Part shown: in pieces, positions 6,653 through 7,418 of the stretch
Layout of the letters: each line of letters opens with the position of its first letter
How positions within the stretch are numbered: position 1 is the first letter of the stretch
Assembly: GCA_044450785.1 (NCBI GenBank)
Contig: JBIOJM010000428.1
Location: 1 to 7,418, forward strand
Reading direction: 5' to 3'
Source: JBIOJM01 sp044450785
GTDB lineage: Bacteria > Planctomycetota > Planctomycetia > Isosphaerales > Isosphaeraceae
DNA: 7,418 nucleotides
The notes under the pieces: model-generated
Database searches by the model: none
What the model saw: the letters and a program-made list of their open reading frames with translations, nothing else
Told to the model about the DNA's origin: nothing
Position numbers and translations under genes: made by a program

Positions 6653-6871
6653 GTGGCCAAAGAGGAACCGATCCGCACCGAGGGGAAAATCGTCGAAGCA
6701 CTCCCCAACACCCAGTTCATGGTCGAGCTGGAAAACGGACACCGCATCCTGGCCCACATCGCCGGCAAGATGCGGAAGAACTTCATCCGAATCGTACCTG
6801 GCGACCGGGTGACCGTTGAAATCACGCCTTACGACCTGACCAAGGGTCGCATCGTTTATCGCGAGCGCTAA
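6653..6871 (+). CDS. infA: Translation initiation factor IF-1
   Basis: IF-1 is a small OB-fold protein that binds the ribosomal A site and works with IF-2 and IF-3 during initiation. The 72-residue product has the standard length and nearly the standard sequence. It has MAKEE at the N-terminus, LPNTQFMVELENGH (17-30), the basic AGKMRKNFIRI block (37-47), GDRVTVE (50-56) and TPYDLTKGRIVYR (58-70) near the end. The start is GTG with AGGAG 6 nt upstream. In many bacteria infA sits in the spc ribosomal-protein operon near secY, adk, map and rpmJ. Here it stands alone after a gluconolactonase-like gene, with 227 nt upstream that could hold its own promoter. A weak TATTCT at 6468-6473 with TGTTCA 17 nt before it is the best candidate but is not convincing. 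A large palindrome begins 26 nt after the stop. Confidence 0.98.
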   Translation: MAKEEPIRTEGKIVEALPNTQFMVELENGHRILAHIAGKMRKNFIRIVPGDRVTVEITPYDLTKGRIVYRER

Positions 6872-6897
6872 GAAGGCGAGTGGCAGGTCGAACGATC

Positions 6898-6953
6898 CCC
6901 GTAGCCGAAGTCGCCAGACTTCGGGCCGGAACTCTGGCGAGTTCCGCTACGGG
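6898..6953. repeat. Doubly symmetric 56-nt palindrome downstream of infA
   Basis: The element is an imperfect palindrome centred between 6925 and 6926; 24 of 28 position pairs are complementary. The outer arms CCCGTAGC (6898-6905) and GCTACGGG (6946-6953) match perfectly. Each half is itself a hairpin. The first is CGAAGT (6906-6911) with ACTTCG (6918-6923) around loop CGCCAG; the second is GGAACT (6928-6933) with AGTTCC (6940-6945) around loop CTGGCG. The two loops are exact complements of each other. It can thus fold as one long hairpin or as a three-way structure with kissing loops. No T-run follows. It begins 26 nt after the infA stop and could terminate or protect that transcript, or be one copy of a dispersed genomic repeat. 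I see no second copy in this window. Confidence 0.85.
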
Positions 6954-7034
6954 TATGGCATTTTCTGCCGCTCGCCTAAGCGGTTCACTGCCGTCGCGGC
7001 GCGAGCCCCACGGAAACCCATGTTACGTGCATCA

Positions 7035-7046
7035 GCACGATCGTGC
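7035..7046. promoter_or_regulatory. Perfect 12-bp palindrome, possible operator
   Basis: GCACGATCGTGC is a perfect dyad located 135-146 nt before the GTG of the small membrane protein. Its size and symmetry fit a binding site for a dimeric regulator. No regulator gene is in view, and GC-rich DNA yields such words by chance. Confidence 0.3.
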
Positions 7047-7169
7047 CCCGCGTCCCGGGTCGCGAAATCGGTAGCATCTCCCTGCATCAAGATGCGTTCT
7101 GGAAGCCAGCCCCTTCAACGGACCGGCTCGGGTTCTGATACGGGTCCGTACAAACAAGCCTCAGTCGGC

Positions 7170-7176
7170 GGAGGAG
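7170..7176 (+). promoter_or_regulatory. Ribosome binding site of the terminal membrane-protein gene
   Basis: GGAGGAG ends 4 nt before the GTG at 7181, and its first GGAG stands 7 nt away. This strong site is the main argument that the GTG frame running to the window edge is a real gene. Confidence 0.7.
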
Positions 7177-7180
7177 AGAC

Positions 7181-7418
7181 GTGGCGACGAAGCTCTTGGA
7201 GACCGGCGGTGGGGCGGAGCACGCCGCAACGACCGGGGACTGTGGTCTGGCATCTGTCGTGATCGGCGGCTTGCTCATTGTGGCCGTCGGGATCGGCTTC
7301 GTCCTGAACTGGCAAATGCTAATCCACGGTCGCAGCATGATGCCGGTCGACATCAGATTCGGCGCGGCCTGTACCGCAGCCTCCATCGCTCTCCTGATCT
7401 GGGTGGCGGTGACTGGGC
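7181..7418 (+). CDS. Small membrane protein, N-terminal part (runs off the right edge)
   Basis: Seventy-nine codons are visible from a GTG start with a strong GGAGGAG site, and there is no stop before the window ends. The first 20 residues are hydrophilic (MATKLLETGGGAEHAATTGD). A membrane segment follows at about 22-42 (GLASVVIGGLLIVAVGIGFV), then a short polar loop NWQMLIHGRSMMPVDIRF (43-60). A second membrane segment spans about 61-78 (GAACTAASIALLIWVAVT). I do not recognise the family. The hydrophobic pattern, the ribosome site and open coding through the edge support a real gene; the antisense frames in this stretch look like shadows. It could be a small two-helix protein or the start of a larger one. 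The gene lies 309 nt after infA, so it probably has its own promoter. Confidence 0.7.
   Translation, partial: MATKLLETGGGAEHAATTGDCGLASVVIGGLLIVAVGIGFVLNWQMLIHGRSMMPVDIRFGAACTAASIALLIWVAVTG

Larger units (their letters stand above)
6872..7180. other. Intergenic region rich in dyad symmetries
   Basis: These 309 bases between infA and the last gene hold no credible gene. The left part carries the 56-nt double palindrome (6898-6953). Further on are a small CCGCT/AGCGG hairpin near 6970-6985, a perfect 12-bp palindrome at 7035-7046, a 6-bp hairpin GCATCT/AGATGC (7074-7079 with 7090-7095) and a TACGG/CCGTA dyad at 7139-7150. The promoter of the last gene must lie here. TTCAAC near 7114-7119 and TGATAC near 7136-7141, 16 nt apart, are a weak candidate pair. 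Confidence 0.6.

Noticed and set aside
6057..6701. A 214-residue minus-strand frame opposite the end of the gluconolactonase-like gene and its downstream gap
   Set aside because: No domain, start site or composition supports it, and it overlaps two well-supported genes.
6484..6825. Frames on both strands in the gluconolactonase-infA gap that overlap infA
   Set aside because: They conflict with the unmistakable IF-1 frame and are not protein-like.
6898..6953. Reading the large palindrome as a tRNA or a classical intrinsic terminator
   Set aside because: It lacks tRNA consensus elements and anticodon geometry, and no T-run follows either arm.

Overview
The window reads as high-GC chromosomal DNA from a bacterium of the phylum Planctomycetota, most likely of the Isosphaeraceae type. 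This is inference. It rests on the codon usage, the style of the S20 and TPR proteins, and an infA gene lying outside a ribosomal-protein cluster. No 16S rRNA or other decisive marker is present. The content is mostly housekeeping and transport. I see no prophage, insertion sequence, CRISPR array, tRNA or rRNA.

Left part, minus strand (transcribed right to left): a helix-hairpin-helix (HhH) DNA glycosylase of the endonuclease III family (3318-2599) overlaps by 8 nt an unrecognised 197-residue protein (2606-2013). After 40 nt this is followed by a carbon-starvation-type transporter, cstA, which runs off the left edge (1972-1). The three probably form one transcription unit. The cstA frame is by far the largest real gene here. 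It has no stop codon inside the window, so the long open frames antisense to it are easily mistaken for genes.

Upstream of that unit, also on the minus strand, are ribosomal protein S20 (rpsT, 3703-3422) and a 461-residue TPR protein (5205-3820). A good sigma70-like promoter for rpsT overlaps the end of the TPR gene, and the rpsT leader holds a strong GC hairpin.

Right part, plus strand: a divergent intergenic region (5206-5531) leads to an SMP-30/gluconolactonase-type beta-propeller (5532-6425). Next come translation initiation factor IF-1 (infA, 6653-6871, GTG start) and a 309-nt gap. The gap carries a doubly symmetric 56-nt palindrome and several small dyads. The window ends in the first 79 codons of a small membrane protein with a GTG start (7181 onward).

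The most noteworthy signals are four. They are the doubly symmetric palindrome at 6898-6953, an approximately 85-residue hydrophilic insertion in CstA, the endonuclease III homologue lacking the fourth iron-sulfur cysteine, and the uncharacterised protein coupled to that glycosylase. Nothing here demonstrates a complete new multi-gene system.
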